From: Membranipora membranacea
Taxonomy: Eukaryota; Bryozoa; Gymnolaemata; Cheilostomatida; Membraniporidae
Assembly: GCA_914767715.1 (NCBI GenBank)
Contig: OU612074.1
Location: 12,512,062 to 12,572,061, forward strand
Length of the DNA: 60,000 nt
Direction of reading: 5' to 3'
The translations under genes were made by a program, and so were the position numbers. Shown piece after piece: positions 37,974-51,400 of this stretch. Position 1 is the stretch's first letter, and the number at the start of each line of letters is the position of its first letter. The notes beneath the pieces are model-generated. The model was not told the DNA's origin. It made no database searches and worked only from the letters and a program-made list of their open reading frames with translations.

Positions 37974-40900
37974 TTTCGATTTTCCTTCTGCTTGATACAG
38001 CTACCTTGCCCTTCATGTGCTGTGTCACTTAAATGCAAATGAAGATAAATGGATACTAGGTGGCTAGAATAGCTTATATATGACCCTTGGGTTTAATTGC
38101 ACCCATGATCACTAGGGCAGTTGGTTGCTAACGAAAATTATGTGATAATATACCAGTAGCAGGTTTTTTCATCCTGCAATAAAATTGTTTTGTAACAAAT
38201 AACAAGTGTCAAACTAGTGAAGTCTGAGTACCATACCTCATATGAGTATATTGGGTTGATAGATATTACATTCAGTGATGATTGTACCACTGCACAACTC
38301 TCAATTCTTCAGCTAGAAACCACAAGCCATGCGCTGTTTTGAGGCCTTCTCTTGTACAACCTCCCAGTCCCAGCAGCATGAAGTCACCCCTGTGTGTTGA
38401 TGCGCATATTACTCCATCACTTCCAGCCCTCAGTGCATATTGTTGGGTTAGGTCATCTTTAGTTCTAAAGTGCAAACTGCTAGCCTAATATTATCTTGAC
38501 ATACAATTCACTTCAATGTTTACAGTCCGACCACAACAGTGAGAACGCAATCTAATGAAGACTTTTGTTCCCTCTGAATATGGAAACTCAAAGTAAAACT
38601 CAATCATGGAACTATGATCATTAAAAAATTGCAAATATTGTTGACATTCAGATCTGGATTACACAAAATAATACCTACAACTGAAAAAAGTGTCCCCTGT
38701 ACTCTCTTACTTTCTGCAAAGTATGTAATTAGATATAGCTTGCCATGTGCGATATTCTCACAACAAAAAGGGATCATCAATTAGTTTTTGAGTAGAGGAA
38801 TTGGTGGCATCGGGCTTCAGTTGAGGCGCCTTTGATTTGCATTGGGGTAATAGTATAGACGCCTACAGTTGTATCACCAAGATATGTTGTTGATGTTGTT
38901 GTATAAATAAAAAGTAAGGTAATAAGAGACCAACCGCATATGCAAACACTGTAGAGATGAATTATTGGTATTAGATGGGTATATATGACAAGAATCACCA
39001 AACCTTCTAGTTATGAAATACGCACTTGGAACTGAAATTTTCTGTTTTTGAGAGGTGGACACCATGATTTGAGAGGAATAAATATCAACGGTCAACAACA
39101 CATAATAGGCCTAATAAACTTCTTCATAGCTGTGTCTCTAACAATATGAAGTGTAAATGATTCTGATTAGACAGATATTTGAGAGTGGACATTGTCCTAT
39201 GAATCAAAATAACAATCAATAAGTTCTTTGCTTCATCTTCAAACTAATGAATGTATGACATTGGCATGAAGCTGTCAATGCCCATGGTCATTGTGTGTTC
39301 CATCCAGTTACTGAGATCAAACCAGTGACAACATATGATTATGTATCTAACAACAGTAATCAATTTTCTCACAAAGCTGTTGGGCTTGCATTCCAAACCA
39401 GTCACAAGGTTAAAATACAAGTTGTGAAAGCAAGAGACCCCTATGCTTTATCCTGGAGCTGACAGGAAACCCTACCAATTACCAAATGTCATATGAGTGC
39501 ATGAAGAGCCTGTGTGATGTATCGAATAGTGGTATAGCTAATAACAAAGTAGGTGCCATTTCATTTTATTGATGATATCAATAAACATTTGCGTGGCCCA
39601 AAAGGGCCTTTGCACTGCAGCTATGATTATAGGTACTATTGTCTTGCGATCTGCAGGGCACAAGTATTTACCATACCTCGGGGAGTGTGTTATATTCGTC
39701 CATGGAGCACCATAGTATATAATTTGATAATAATATAATAATATTGCTGTCTGTCAGGGTTGGCAATGACTGGCACTGATGTGCCGGCTTTGGAAAGGTT
39801 TTAATACTGAGGACTAGGTTTCCGAGTCATTAGTGCCACATTTCACCCACTGACAGCCTTAACCCAGTGTGAATCATTGAGCTACAAGGCTGGAGCTGCA
39901 GCGGTTGGTGACAGCCATCCTCCTGTACAGAGCCATACCATACAGGAAGGTTCTTTTATCTGCATGCACAATGTTGTTGTACATACCTCCATTAGTTTGA
40001 GTCCTGATCCGAAGGGACTATGTGATCAGTCAAAGTCAAAAAGACTTTGGGAACGAATGGGATTCGAACCCTCACCCAATTGGTCGACTGGCAGTAGCGC
40101 TTGCCCAGGGCTCTCAACCACTCAGATTTAGCCCGTGCTACTCAGGTTTTTGGGTTCAACTCAGGCAACTCAGGGGATTTTAGAGTATTAGCTAGAAACT
40201 CAGATTTTGCTTCATACTCACAAAAGTTGGGGAATTGCTCTTAGTGTGGTCTAGTTGTATGATTATAAAGAAACAACTTTATGTTGTGATATATGAAATA
40301 CATTAGCCAGGATGAATTTTACAGTGATTCTATATGAATTATCTGCCAACAACTCTAAAAAACCATTATCATTCATATGCGGAGGCCTAAATTGCTCTCT
40401 AGGCTTTGGCGGTCGGGCCCATTTAGGAAGCTAACAGAGCTCTAAAACTCTGAGCTGTTTGTGTACAGGGTGTTTCAGGCCTTTGAAATGCCACCTGCAA
40501 CACGGTATCGGCAAAACTCAGGTTTTGGATCCTCCCAGGTTGAGAGCCCTGGCTTGCCGCTGAACCAGGCTGACTGATACGATTGATGGATATTAGGTAA
40601 AAGCCTGAAGCAAATCAATTAAATTGTAACAGGGTTTATAAATGAAATACGAAATTTTGGGTTATGATAAATCACCAGGCAACCAATATATGTTTCTGTA
40701 TGAATGGTTACGTGGGTTCAGGTCAACAAGTTAATTTTAAGTCCTCTTTTAGAAGGAGTGTGTCCAATGACCAAGACTTTCTATCAGATAAAAATTGTAT
40801 AATTTGTAACAGTAATAATCTGAATTGAGTTGGGTGAATTTAATTGAATCTATAAATACAGGATGTACAAACTCATTACAAATGTACCCAAAGTTTAAAT

Positions 40901-42442
40901 ACATGTTATTAAAAAATTCCTCAGGTGTAAAAAATAAAGACATTGTATAACTAAAACTTTATATAACAGTGGGTAGAGGACGCCCAAATAGCAGATAAAT
41001 TGGTATCCCAAACCTTTTATTACCTCTAAGACAGAACTTGACAGGGTTGGGCAGCTCTCAATTCATTCAGAAACCATAAGCTTTTGAACTTGAACCTGGT
41101 ACTCCTCTAAAATTGTTTTTCTGGTTTAAAGGGAAACTGAAAGGTCCAGAGAGGAGAAGATGGCTTGTCATGTTAACATATTTCCAGACACTTGGTTTGA
41201 AAAAACAACCATTATCTTTGGCCTCGAAGCTTCCCCAGCAATATCTATCTTACTACAGAAATGTGGTATTCCATATAGAAATAGTAAAGAGAATTTGATC
41301 TAAATATCTGAATACGATGGATATATGCGACGATTCTCTCTCACCTATTTATACCGAGTACGACAACTCTCTATACCGAGTGCGACGACTCTACCTTACC
41401 TATATTTCTATCTACTGAGTATAACTAGGGAATGGCTATGAACTTTAATAACTTGTGCAAGATAGTTGGGAGAAAAATTGGACTAGCCCAATAATAATTA
41501 GAATACAGGTCAATGGTTGCAGTGGTGCTATGGGGGTTTTCATTAAGCTGAGTTGAGTGGAAAAAGTTAGAATAAGAAAATTTACCATAATCATTAGTCA
41601 TCCCCGAAGGAAGCCAACCAACATAAAATATGGAAATGAAATAAAATTAATTTTTACTGTCTAGTTGACTGCGGTCGGTCAGTAAAGTTTTGTTTACTAG
41701 ATCAGTTGCTATAGCTGTAGATTTGTGAGTGGACAGGAGCTAAGTCTAACTGTGGTAGTGGTTAGAAGACTTTATTTAGGATCTTACGTGTTGTGGGAGA
41801 CTGTTGAAAACAACCTCAATATTGTTGAGAAAAATATCAACAAGGTGGTATGATCATCTGAATATGCCTACCAGAAAATGACGTGAAGAAATAACAAAAG
41901 TATTTATTATAGATATAATTAGGTGCCAACTGATGTTATATATTATTGTCTACATAAATTACAGTTTCAATACATTCCTATCATACAAAATCACCCAGTA
42001 AAAATCATGCTAGGTGTTTATTCTATAGACAATCTGAAGATATATCCTTACAGAAGTAAATTAATTTCATGCCAGATATTCCATTTGAGGCCCTCATTTG
42101 GAATTGATTGTTATCTTCCCTTAAAAGTAAATTGATCACAAAGTTTTATTGGCATGACCCTGTCTATGTTGTTATCAAATTATGAAGTTTTCAAAGTATT
42201 GTTAGCCTTACAATTATAAAAAGATAAAAGGAAAATTAATCAGGTCATAATCAGACTAATACAGCGTACAGCCAATATAGGAGACTAATTTTGGGAAATT
42301 CAACTTCCTATAAGTGGTAAGAGGTTTTTTGAGACTCAGATTGACAGATTCGCCTTCTCTCTTCAAAGTTTGTATTGTTATTGTATTGTATTTGACGCAA
42401 GTAATTGATTGCACCAACTAGAACCGCATCCACTCTCAGGGA
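37974..42442. other. LOX-A 5' flank, duplication-unit junction and LOX-B 3' flank
   Basis: 38270-38480, 38780-38910, about 39330-39370 and 40740-40960 are collinear with 52560-52760, 53465-53585, about 53850-53890 and 55745-55940. The upstream flank of LOX-A was therefore duplicated along with LOX-B. The right-hand unit border lies near 41430. From there to 42442 the sequence matches 25365-26264. No supported coding region. Short near-repeats (ccgagtacgacaactct) lie at 41355-41395. Confidence 0.6.
39990..40135 (-). mobile_element. tRNA-derived SINE-like sequence (tRNA-Leu/Ser-like head)
   Basis: On the minus strand, gagtggttgagagccctggg (A-box-like) is followed by a longer variable region and a B-box gggttcgaatccc. 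This spacing resembles class II tRNAs (Leu/Ser). The sequence continues into a non-tRNA body toward 39880. The acceptor stem does not pair well, so it is scored as a SINE or tRNA relic rather than a gene. Confidence 0.5.
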
Positions 42443-45400
42443 CTATATATTAATACAGTTTGGCATGTATCTTGGCATCAGGTATCTATACTTGTCCTTG
42501 CGTTTCTTGTTTTTCTGAGCCAGTTTAGATTCGATGTCTTTCAATTCATCACGCAGCCTGTAAGGGAAGAAAACCGTGCTTAGTTGCAACCTTTGCTTTG
42601 CTCCTCAGGAACCTTTGCAGGTTGAATAATTTTTTTCTTTCAATAATTCTAACATAGCTTGAAAAGTTTTGTGAACTTGGTATTACCTTTACAACTCTGT
42701 TACTCCCTGGTCAACTACTGTCAAACTCGGACATCATATCAATCAAAGACTCAAAATATATACTGTGGAGGTCTGTGAATGATGGACACAGTAATAATGA
42801 GGAAAATAAACAAAACAAACAAGTCCTCCTTATTAAGTAAATTTTCATGTCTTGCTAATTCCTTACAAGTCACACAATCAGTTATTCCGTAATTTCATTT
42901 GAGGTTAAAGATATTTTATCTAAGGTTCCAATATATATTTCCCTTTGTTTACCATCATTGATTATCCATACCATTTATGTAATAAATGTAATATCATCCA
43001 TGTTATGCACTTGTTATTGAACAATCAAAAATTGACCATCAACCACCAATGAAGATACAAGAACTCACTCTTGGGCTGCAGAGAGACTTGCAGGGTCATA
43101 GGCGTACTGTACTTCAAAGTCACCAAGTCGCTCTGTTCCATGAATGCTGAGTTGTGTTACTAGAATCATTATTTTAATAGTTTGCTCTTTGCTTGGTAAC
43201 ATGTTTACCACATCTTTCTCTGTCAAATCTCCCTATAATACAAAATACTGCTATTTATTCTCCTTTGCTTTCAACAATTCTTGGCTATGACACAAGTAAA
43301 TTATTTGCAGGACGAAAACTTCACCTTTCGTGTTGTGATTGCAGAAATTCTTCAATACGAAATCAGAATTATTTATTTACTATACCTTGCTTCTTGGCCA
43401 ATCTCCCCTCAGTGCAATCGGATTGTTTGGGATAAAGCCATATGAATCATACTGTTGGTAATTCACAGCTGCATGCTGGACAGTTGATATAAAGACAAAG
43501 GTGGTCACGATCTCAACCAGGTCATCTATCTTTTCAACATAGTATGTGTCATTGCCATGTTTCACTGGCATACCCTGAAATGAGTAGTTTTCAAAATGAA
43601 TTCAATAGGAAAAAGTAGTAAATGTCAACATGACGGACTCATTTTAGTCAGATAATAGTTATCAAAAAGAGGAGGAAAACCCACACAAATTGAATTCAAA
43701 ATGGTAAGGCCTTATCATTTCTACATTGTCATAATGTGAATCGAAAAAACAATCAACATGGCATGTCATTGAAATATTAAACATCGATACAAAATCACTG
43801 CGTAGCATTATTCCATACATCTCTGCTAATACATGAATATCACCAAACAGCTTGTATCAATTCTACTGTTCCCCAAAAAGCCTTCTCAGCTGGTAATAAC
43901 ATTTTGTAATTATAAGCATTCTGACAGAGCAGGCAATTCCTAATATAATTGATACTAATGTTATTTATTAGTTGTGACATGTAGCATGGGGTGTCCCGCA
44001 ATAAATAACTTGTCTTTTTTGCATGTGGTTTACATCACATTGGATCCTCATCCAATATACTAAAGCAACCTAAATGAGCTAATAACCAATGCATAAAAGA
44101 TGATTTTCCATCTGGTGCGCAATGCAACAGGAGACAGAAATTGCCCCACATAGGTGCTTCAGAGTTTCTTGTAAATATTATCCAGTTGATATGAACCATT
44201 GTTTCTGCACCACATCGTTCTCAAAAATCCTCCTCAAAGCCGATTATCCTGCCTTTTATCAAAATAGCGCAACGCCATGACATGAGGTCATGCTGAAACC
44301 AATATTTTCAGAATCAGTGTTTAATTGCCTTTCCAACGATATATAAAATATATAAAAATCGGTCAACGCTGGTATCATAACCTTAAATACTTATTAGGCA
44401 GAGATGTAAGAAAAGAATACTAAGAGGTAGCTCAGTTGGTCGGATTGTCTGCCTTCTAGTGCACAAGCTTTCAATGCTTGGGTTCGAATCTCGCTGAAGT
44501 CTACCGACTACTGGGCTCAATTGATTCCCCAGGTTTGCTCTGACCTGCTTGCAAACTGAGAGCGACTTGGCGCTGAATACGACGGCCGCGCCCTTAGGGC
44601 ACTGTTATTTCTCAGCCTTCGGACAGGGACAGACTTGCGATTTTAACCCCAAATTAATCTGCATCAAATCTCAACATCACATACTAGGAATTTCTGCAAC
44701 TTAAGCAATATACCTTGATGACAGAATCGCTAACCAGCTCATTTATCCAGCCTTGCAGCTCATGGTCTTGAAGGAGTCTCTCATTCCCTTTGTTACCTTG
44801 ACCTTCAGCATAAAGATAGATAACATTATGGTCTGGATACTACAGTTACTCCAGATAAAATCTTACAGTTTAGCAAACCAACAATAATTAGTGACATATG
44901 CAAAGAACTACAATTCATAATATCAACGTAAAACCTATGTCAAATTACAAAGAGCAATTACCAAAATCATAATTAGTGTTCTAAGCAAGATAGTTGGGAG
45001 ATTGCGAATTCGCTTCTAGAAAATGAAAAAATATATAAGATATTTATGACAACTTTTCAGTCCAGAAAAGTCATAATGTATCAATATCAATACGGTACAA
45101 CAACTTGTTTTTGTTCAGGTACTATTATCTTCTATAAGAGGTTGTCTTTCTAATGACTGATGAGTGTGTAACTCCAAATCAAGTTAATTTCAAAACTGAC
45201 GTATAGCGTATATAGTGCGATGCGATGAAAATTTCGTAGGTGCAGTGAAAGGAAGTAATAAAATTATATGATCATCAAGTTATGGTTAGAAGCAATCCTA
45301 CATCTGAACATACCATAATAGCTGCTGATACATTTCTGCACATATTTTTGTAGGGCGACCCACAAAAGTTTTCCATCTTCTCTGTAATGATATCCTGGCA

Positions 45401-48400
45401 GAGTAGTGACGTTTTGTACACCTCTATGCTTCAGATTCTTCATGAAATTTCCATCACTCTGCAGTGACCACTCTTCATAGCGGTCTTTGATTATGTTAAA
45501 CATACCATTTCGTCCCATCCTCATAGTTTGATCAACCATTCCACCAGGGCGAAGCAAACTTACGACGCCCCGCCTTTTATGAAAACATGAAACATTTTAT
45601 CAGCATAATATGTTTCAATGAGACAAAGTTCATTATATTCCTTTTCATAGTTTACAAGTTGAAGTTGAAGTGGATCAACTCAAAGTAATGTTCAAAACCA
45701 AAACCATTACTAGACATATACAGGGTCAAATATCGAAATTCCTGTTGCAACTCAGACGGCCACTTCTGTCATATGCTGTAAATACTATCACAGGTCATGG
45801 TCCATTCATAGAACCCTTAAGCAGAGTGAACATCGCTGACGAGTCATCCTGTCCTAAATGCGGTGCGATATCGGATTAAAATATTCTCTTTATTTTTGAC
45901 TCCCCGATTTATTCAAAAATCAGGAAGAATACACTCAAAATAGATACAAATCAAAACCTTAAACACTACTTTGCATTAATGTGATGGATATGGCTGACTT
46001 TATAAAATTGTCTGACAGATTTACTACCAAATATGCTAAACCAAATTTGTCCGGCCCTCTGAAAATGATGGGTGCTATATATTGCCTGTATTCATACTGA
46101 TTTATTCCATTCTATCCCAATCCCCCTCATAAGACAAGACAAATAAAATTATTGTTACACACTAAATCATAATTGTGCGGATTAGAACTTACCAATTTAT
46201 GTGCATCACATAGCGGATGTGAGGTGCCAAAAATCTGAATACGGGATGCGATTGGGAGAGCTGCCGATGGGTGGCTACACCAACGGTTTCAATTAGCATA
46301 TGAGTTAATCCTTGAAAGAAGAAAAGGTTTTAGGTTTAATGAAGTCAATTAAAGGACAAACTACAATTTATGTCAGCCCATAGCCTTCACTTCATTGCTA
46401 ATAGGCACTGGTTATAAAAACCTATCGCACTAATGATGGTCTACACTACTTGAGAAGCATCAAATTTCAATAAACGAAGGAGAATATACGTCTTTCTCTT
46501 CTTATCATTCTGGTAGCAGCACAAGTTCAAGTACCATCGTTCAAAATAGATAGAAATATTGAGATACCACGAAATGGAATTAACTTACCTAGATGTGCCG
46601 CGGCTTGGTGATGTGAGCCGTCAGCGATATTGAACCACATCTTAGCAGCCATCCAAGTGTAGTGACTGTCTTTGGGTGTGAAAACCTAACAAAGAGTGAT
46701 ACCAGAGTAATCAATACAACTTTCAAACTAATATGTGTGCTTGAACTGAGATAGCATAAAAAAAGCAGCCAAAATCCCAATCTGATCCCTCACTCCAAAG
46801 AATGAGTGATATCTGGCAGGGTCAAGCTCAGAATCACAATCTGATCCCTCACTCCAAAGAATGAGTGATATCTGGTCGGGTCTCGCTCAGAAACCGCTCA
46901 CTTATTGATTGAACTTTAAATATATTCTGAGTGAGCAATTTTGGAGCAATTTTTTCTGAATGAAAGACCAATGGATCGATTCTTTTGAGTGAGGTTATAA
47001 TTTGCTTCAAGCGGTCCACACACCAGCTAGAAAACCTGAGCTAGTAAAAATAAAATAGAGCTTGAAATTCTAGCTTTGCTTATTATCTCCTCATTTTTCA
47101 CTGCAGACACAAAGCGTGTTTACAAGCTGCGATATACTCATAAGGTTAGCTACCATAAACAAAGCCTTTTAATGATTCCCGTCATAAGCGTCATGAAAAA
47201 AACAACTCGCTAGCCTAAGATTGCCGTAGTATATTCTGCTGCAGACAGTTAAGCATGCCTGCTATTCACTGTCAGCTGATTTGAGTCACAGGAGTTGAGG
47301 GTTCCGCTGGGGGAGCTTTCAAGGTTGATTGTTCTAGCCTCCACTCAAGTATATAACTCTAAAAAAACTTTAAGTAATAGACAGTTTTCTGACCTCTGAT
47401 TTAGGCCTCAATTCGGAGTTGTCCTCTCTCCAGTTTGTCACTTTTAACCCACGCCACATAGTAAAATCGTGCTGAAAAGAGGGTTATCTTGAAAACTGTC
47501 TATTGAAAGAACCCCCTGGTCAAGGGTTTGAAAGTGATTTAGTGTGATATATCACAACTGCTTACCGGAGCATCTTCTTCAGGGGTAAGCTGGATAGCTA
47601 TTGGCATCAGATCTCCATTATCTGCTACATGGAAGAGTCCCACTGCACCTGGAATCGACTCAGCAGTCTCAACATTTGCCAAGTAGCTCAAATCAATCAT
47701 GTATACACGTTTATTCTTCACACTATCTGCAAATGATGAGCCATTTGGTAGGTTCTGCTCGATATCTTCGATAGCTTTCTCCATACTTGAAATATAGTAA
47801 GATTAATCAGCTTTACCCAAAGATCAGGATAAATCTACAAACCTATTAATCTGATTGCTGCAGCACGTCGGGAAAAGTTCAATTTTAAGACCAGGTAATG
47901 GTAAGCTAACATTCTGGGGATTTTGTCCATTCTCTTATTGTTTTTGGTGGGAGTGATGTCAGCCATATTTCAGCGTTTATTCACCGTTAACATTTAGATA
48001 AAGGAAACTTCATTATATCGACACAGGAGTGTAGAGGGCAGTCTTGATATTGATATCATAACTAGTATTGCATTGCATGCTAGATGTAAACTCAGTGGTC
48101 TAAGTGGACTTTTTTCTTTGTGGGAACACTACTCTTTGGGTCAACAGCAGCCAAAACGGCTGTAATGCAGCTGTAGGGAGTTTTTTTGGAATATCTATGT
48201 CAAATTATGCAAATCCATTCTGTTGAGCATAAAATTTATGCAAAAATATAGTATAGCATGATTGATAATTTTAAGCACAGAATTTAGTTTGAACTGTGTT
48301 TTAAGAGTTCCCCCTAAACATTTTTTTGTGAGAACGCAATTCCAACAAAGAAATATTTAGGGGAACTCTTAGAACACTCCCTCTCCCACTCATTTCTAAC

Positions 48401-51400
48401 ACTGTGTAAATTACTACTCACAGTTTAGGCAGCTTGTTACAGACTTTGATAAGGCCAGGATTAGTCCCTGTTAGTTTTTGACGTCCAAACTCAGCATCCT
48501 CGGCCCAGTCTGTCATTCTCTGTACAAATATACAGTCATAGAGATATGCTGAGAGGTCATTAGACATATATAACATATATTTACATCCTCTTTTCATTGA
48601 AAGCATATCAGGAAAAGTATCACATTTCAAGCAGAGGATCTTTTGATTTCATGGTAGGCTGCAATTAAAATAACCTCATTACTAATATTAAACAAAATTT
48701 GACTCTGGCGAAACCGTCTTATAGGTGAAAATTATTCAGACCAATTCCTTCTTCTTCTTAATCGTTGGTGGTACCATATGTCTCACCTCTGGGGCATGAA
48801 AATGATCACCTCGATATAATCGTTCGACATCAGAGAGACTCTCAAAGTTAGGCGTATTATTTGCAGCTGCTTGTACTGCTGCGGTGAATTGGGATGTTTC
48901 CGTAAAAATATCATTCTACAAAGAGGTCAAGCTATATCTCTGAGATGGTTCAACCAATATGGAAAGTCTAGCATATTTCCATGAAACCTGCTTTCTTAGT
49001 GTGACATCAACCAAGAATCAAATAATATCACTAATTACAAAGAGGCTGAAAACTCCTAAGCAGTGTCGTGGCCTAAAATGAAATACAATGGTATGCACAT
49101 AAAATGTATTTGGAATTAATGATCAATGACTCACAATGTTGTTATATTGATACTCACAATGTATTCCAAGGAAAATTTCTCATCCTCAGGCAGTATCTCA
49201 ACCTGAATCAATATCAACAATGTAATATCAATGAGTAATCATGTTTCAACATAAGTATTAACTTCTGCGCTTTGGATGTGATATATGTTATAATCAAAAG
49301 CGGGTGCACACTTGATCACAATCATCGCCTTTCATCAGAATTGCCTCCTCACTGACATGTGAACACAACTCCTGATATAACGCTGCTGGTTGCCAACAAT
49401 GAGTTGCAGGAGTTTTTTTTCTGATCGTCACGGTTGCCATGGCGACATAATGATCAATGTCGACTTCAACGCTGATGACAGACTAGTCTGAGCCCTCAAG
49501 TTTCATGCTCCCCACCGCCGACGGCCCTGTTAAATGATTTATCGCCTCATCAGAGTCAAGTGCATTCAAGCAATTAGTCACCATGGCATCACAAATAACT
49601 TGTATCAATAATGATATTATCTAGAAACTGACATAACGATCTAGCGCTGCTGCGAGAATGAGCAAAGCATTTAGAGATAATAGCTGATCCAAAACTGATG
49701 AATTCCTGGTGTGATTATTACAGGGTGGACACTCACATCAGGACGAACAGTTGAAAGCACATGAGCTTTTGATTGCCAATGGTCACAGATGAATACTGAT
49801 CAATTGTGTAACAAGCTTGAATAATACCAACAGACCAAAGCATACTATGGCAGCATGTTCCACGGTAGTTTTGCAATATTTTTACACTGAAAAATTGCAT
49901 AGCAAATCTGCATAAAAATCATGTATATAGTGTTGTACAAGCCAATAAGCTAACACTTATATCTACTTCAGATAACTGTAAAGGTTGACGATTATATTAT
50001 GATCTACTATTGCACAACGTCACCTTACAATGACAACATTTGCTCACGGAAAAAATCACTAAATATATAAGTGTTTTGAAGCAGTAAGTTATTACGCTGG
50101 TTCAGAAATACCTCACAGATGAGCAAGGTGTCAATTTCTAACACTAAACATAATTTATGCCTGGAGGTGCTATGAAGTTTTCCAATGTGAAAATATGCCA
50201 CATAACAACAGCAGAAATAGCTGCCAGCCTGTATATTACTTTAAAGTGACAGTTCTATTAGCAAACTGGATATATTACCCCAGTAACTCGAATATTGTGA
50301 GTTCATAGGGCAAATAAAAATAATAAAAAGTTTCACAGGCTGTTTCATTTCATATGCCCTAATGACTTTCAGCCTGAGATCTTTAAAACCATACCAAACA
50401 TGGCCTAGTAGGACTGCCACTTTAATCTTTTGGTAGTCAACAAGTTAACAAACAGTGACACAATATGAATGAAGGCAAATGCAACAGCTTACTCCCACCA
50501 CATAAACAGAGCAGCAAACAGTGGGTATCCTCACAAAATTGATGCCATCCTGGACCAACTAGTTTGTTAGAATTACCAATCTGACATGACACAGCCAAAC
50601 TAATCGGTGCCTTTGTCATCAAAATATTCCAAAAATAGCAATAATACACACACTGATTTTCCCAACTTACCAATCGAGGCCCACCATGAACCTTATCGCT
50701 GAATCTGTACATCTCTCTCTTGTGTTTCAGAGCTTCTTCACGAGCGTCAGCATTTTCATCGTCTTGTGGCAGGGCTGAGTCATACTCGGTGATTGTAATT
50801 TCATCAGTGTGATGCAGCCAGCGATGTATGGGGAAATAACTTGAGTATATTATCAAGTCGTCATCTGCATCATTTTCAACATCTAGATAGTCAATCTTCA
50901 CCAAATCTATAAACCTGAAATTTAGGTAGGAGCATCATTAGTAACTAATAATGTAGGTGAGATGGTTTGATTCAAGTTTAATAATGTTTCCATTTAGGAA
51001 AATAATTTACCAATCTTGACTTTTGATGGCATCTGTTCTTTTCACTGCTATTGATTTGATATACTCGACATCATGTAATACCAGGTCATACTGTTCAGTC
51101 TGCCCTTTTCTCACACTTCTGTGATCAGCTACTAAGGGCTGAATTCGGCTTTTACTCCCTGTGCTGTCGGTCATTACAAGATCAAACTAGGAGAAATGAA
51201 GAGAAATGAAGAACAACGAGAGATATAGGATAAATGCAGTTGTCTGACTTTGAAAATCTCACATCTCACCTAAATATTGTGAATTTGTGTCCAATTTTTT
51301 ACTGTATCGGTATACTTCCAATATGAGTAAATGTTTTACCCTCAAAATGGATCATCGTAAGACCAGGGACCGGTTTCAACTAGAACAGTCACTAGCTAGT

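Noticed and set aside
38272-38488. Opposed 67-68-codon ORFs upstream of LOX-A
   Set aside because: The homologous block at 52560-52760 does not keep the frames, so this is conserved non-coding flank.
49311-49480. Extra LOX-B exon between exons 3 and 4
   Set aside because: A stretch is open in LOX-B, but the homologous LOX-A stretch (about 34300-34440) has a stop. The phases of exons 3 and 4 already agree without it.
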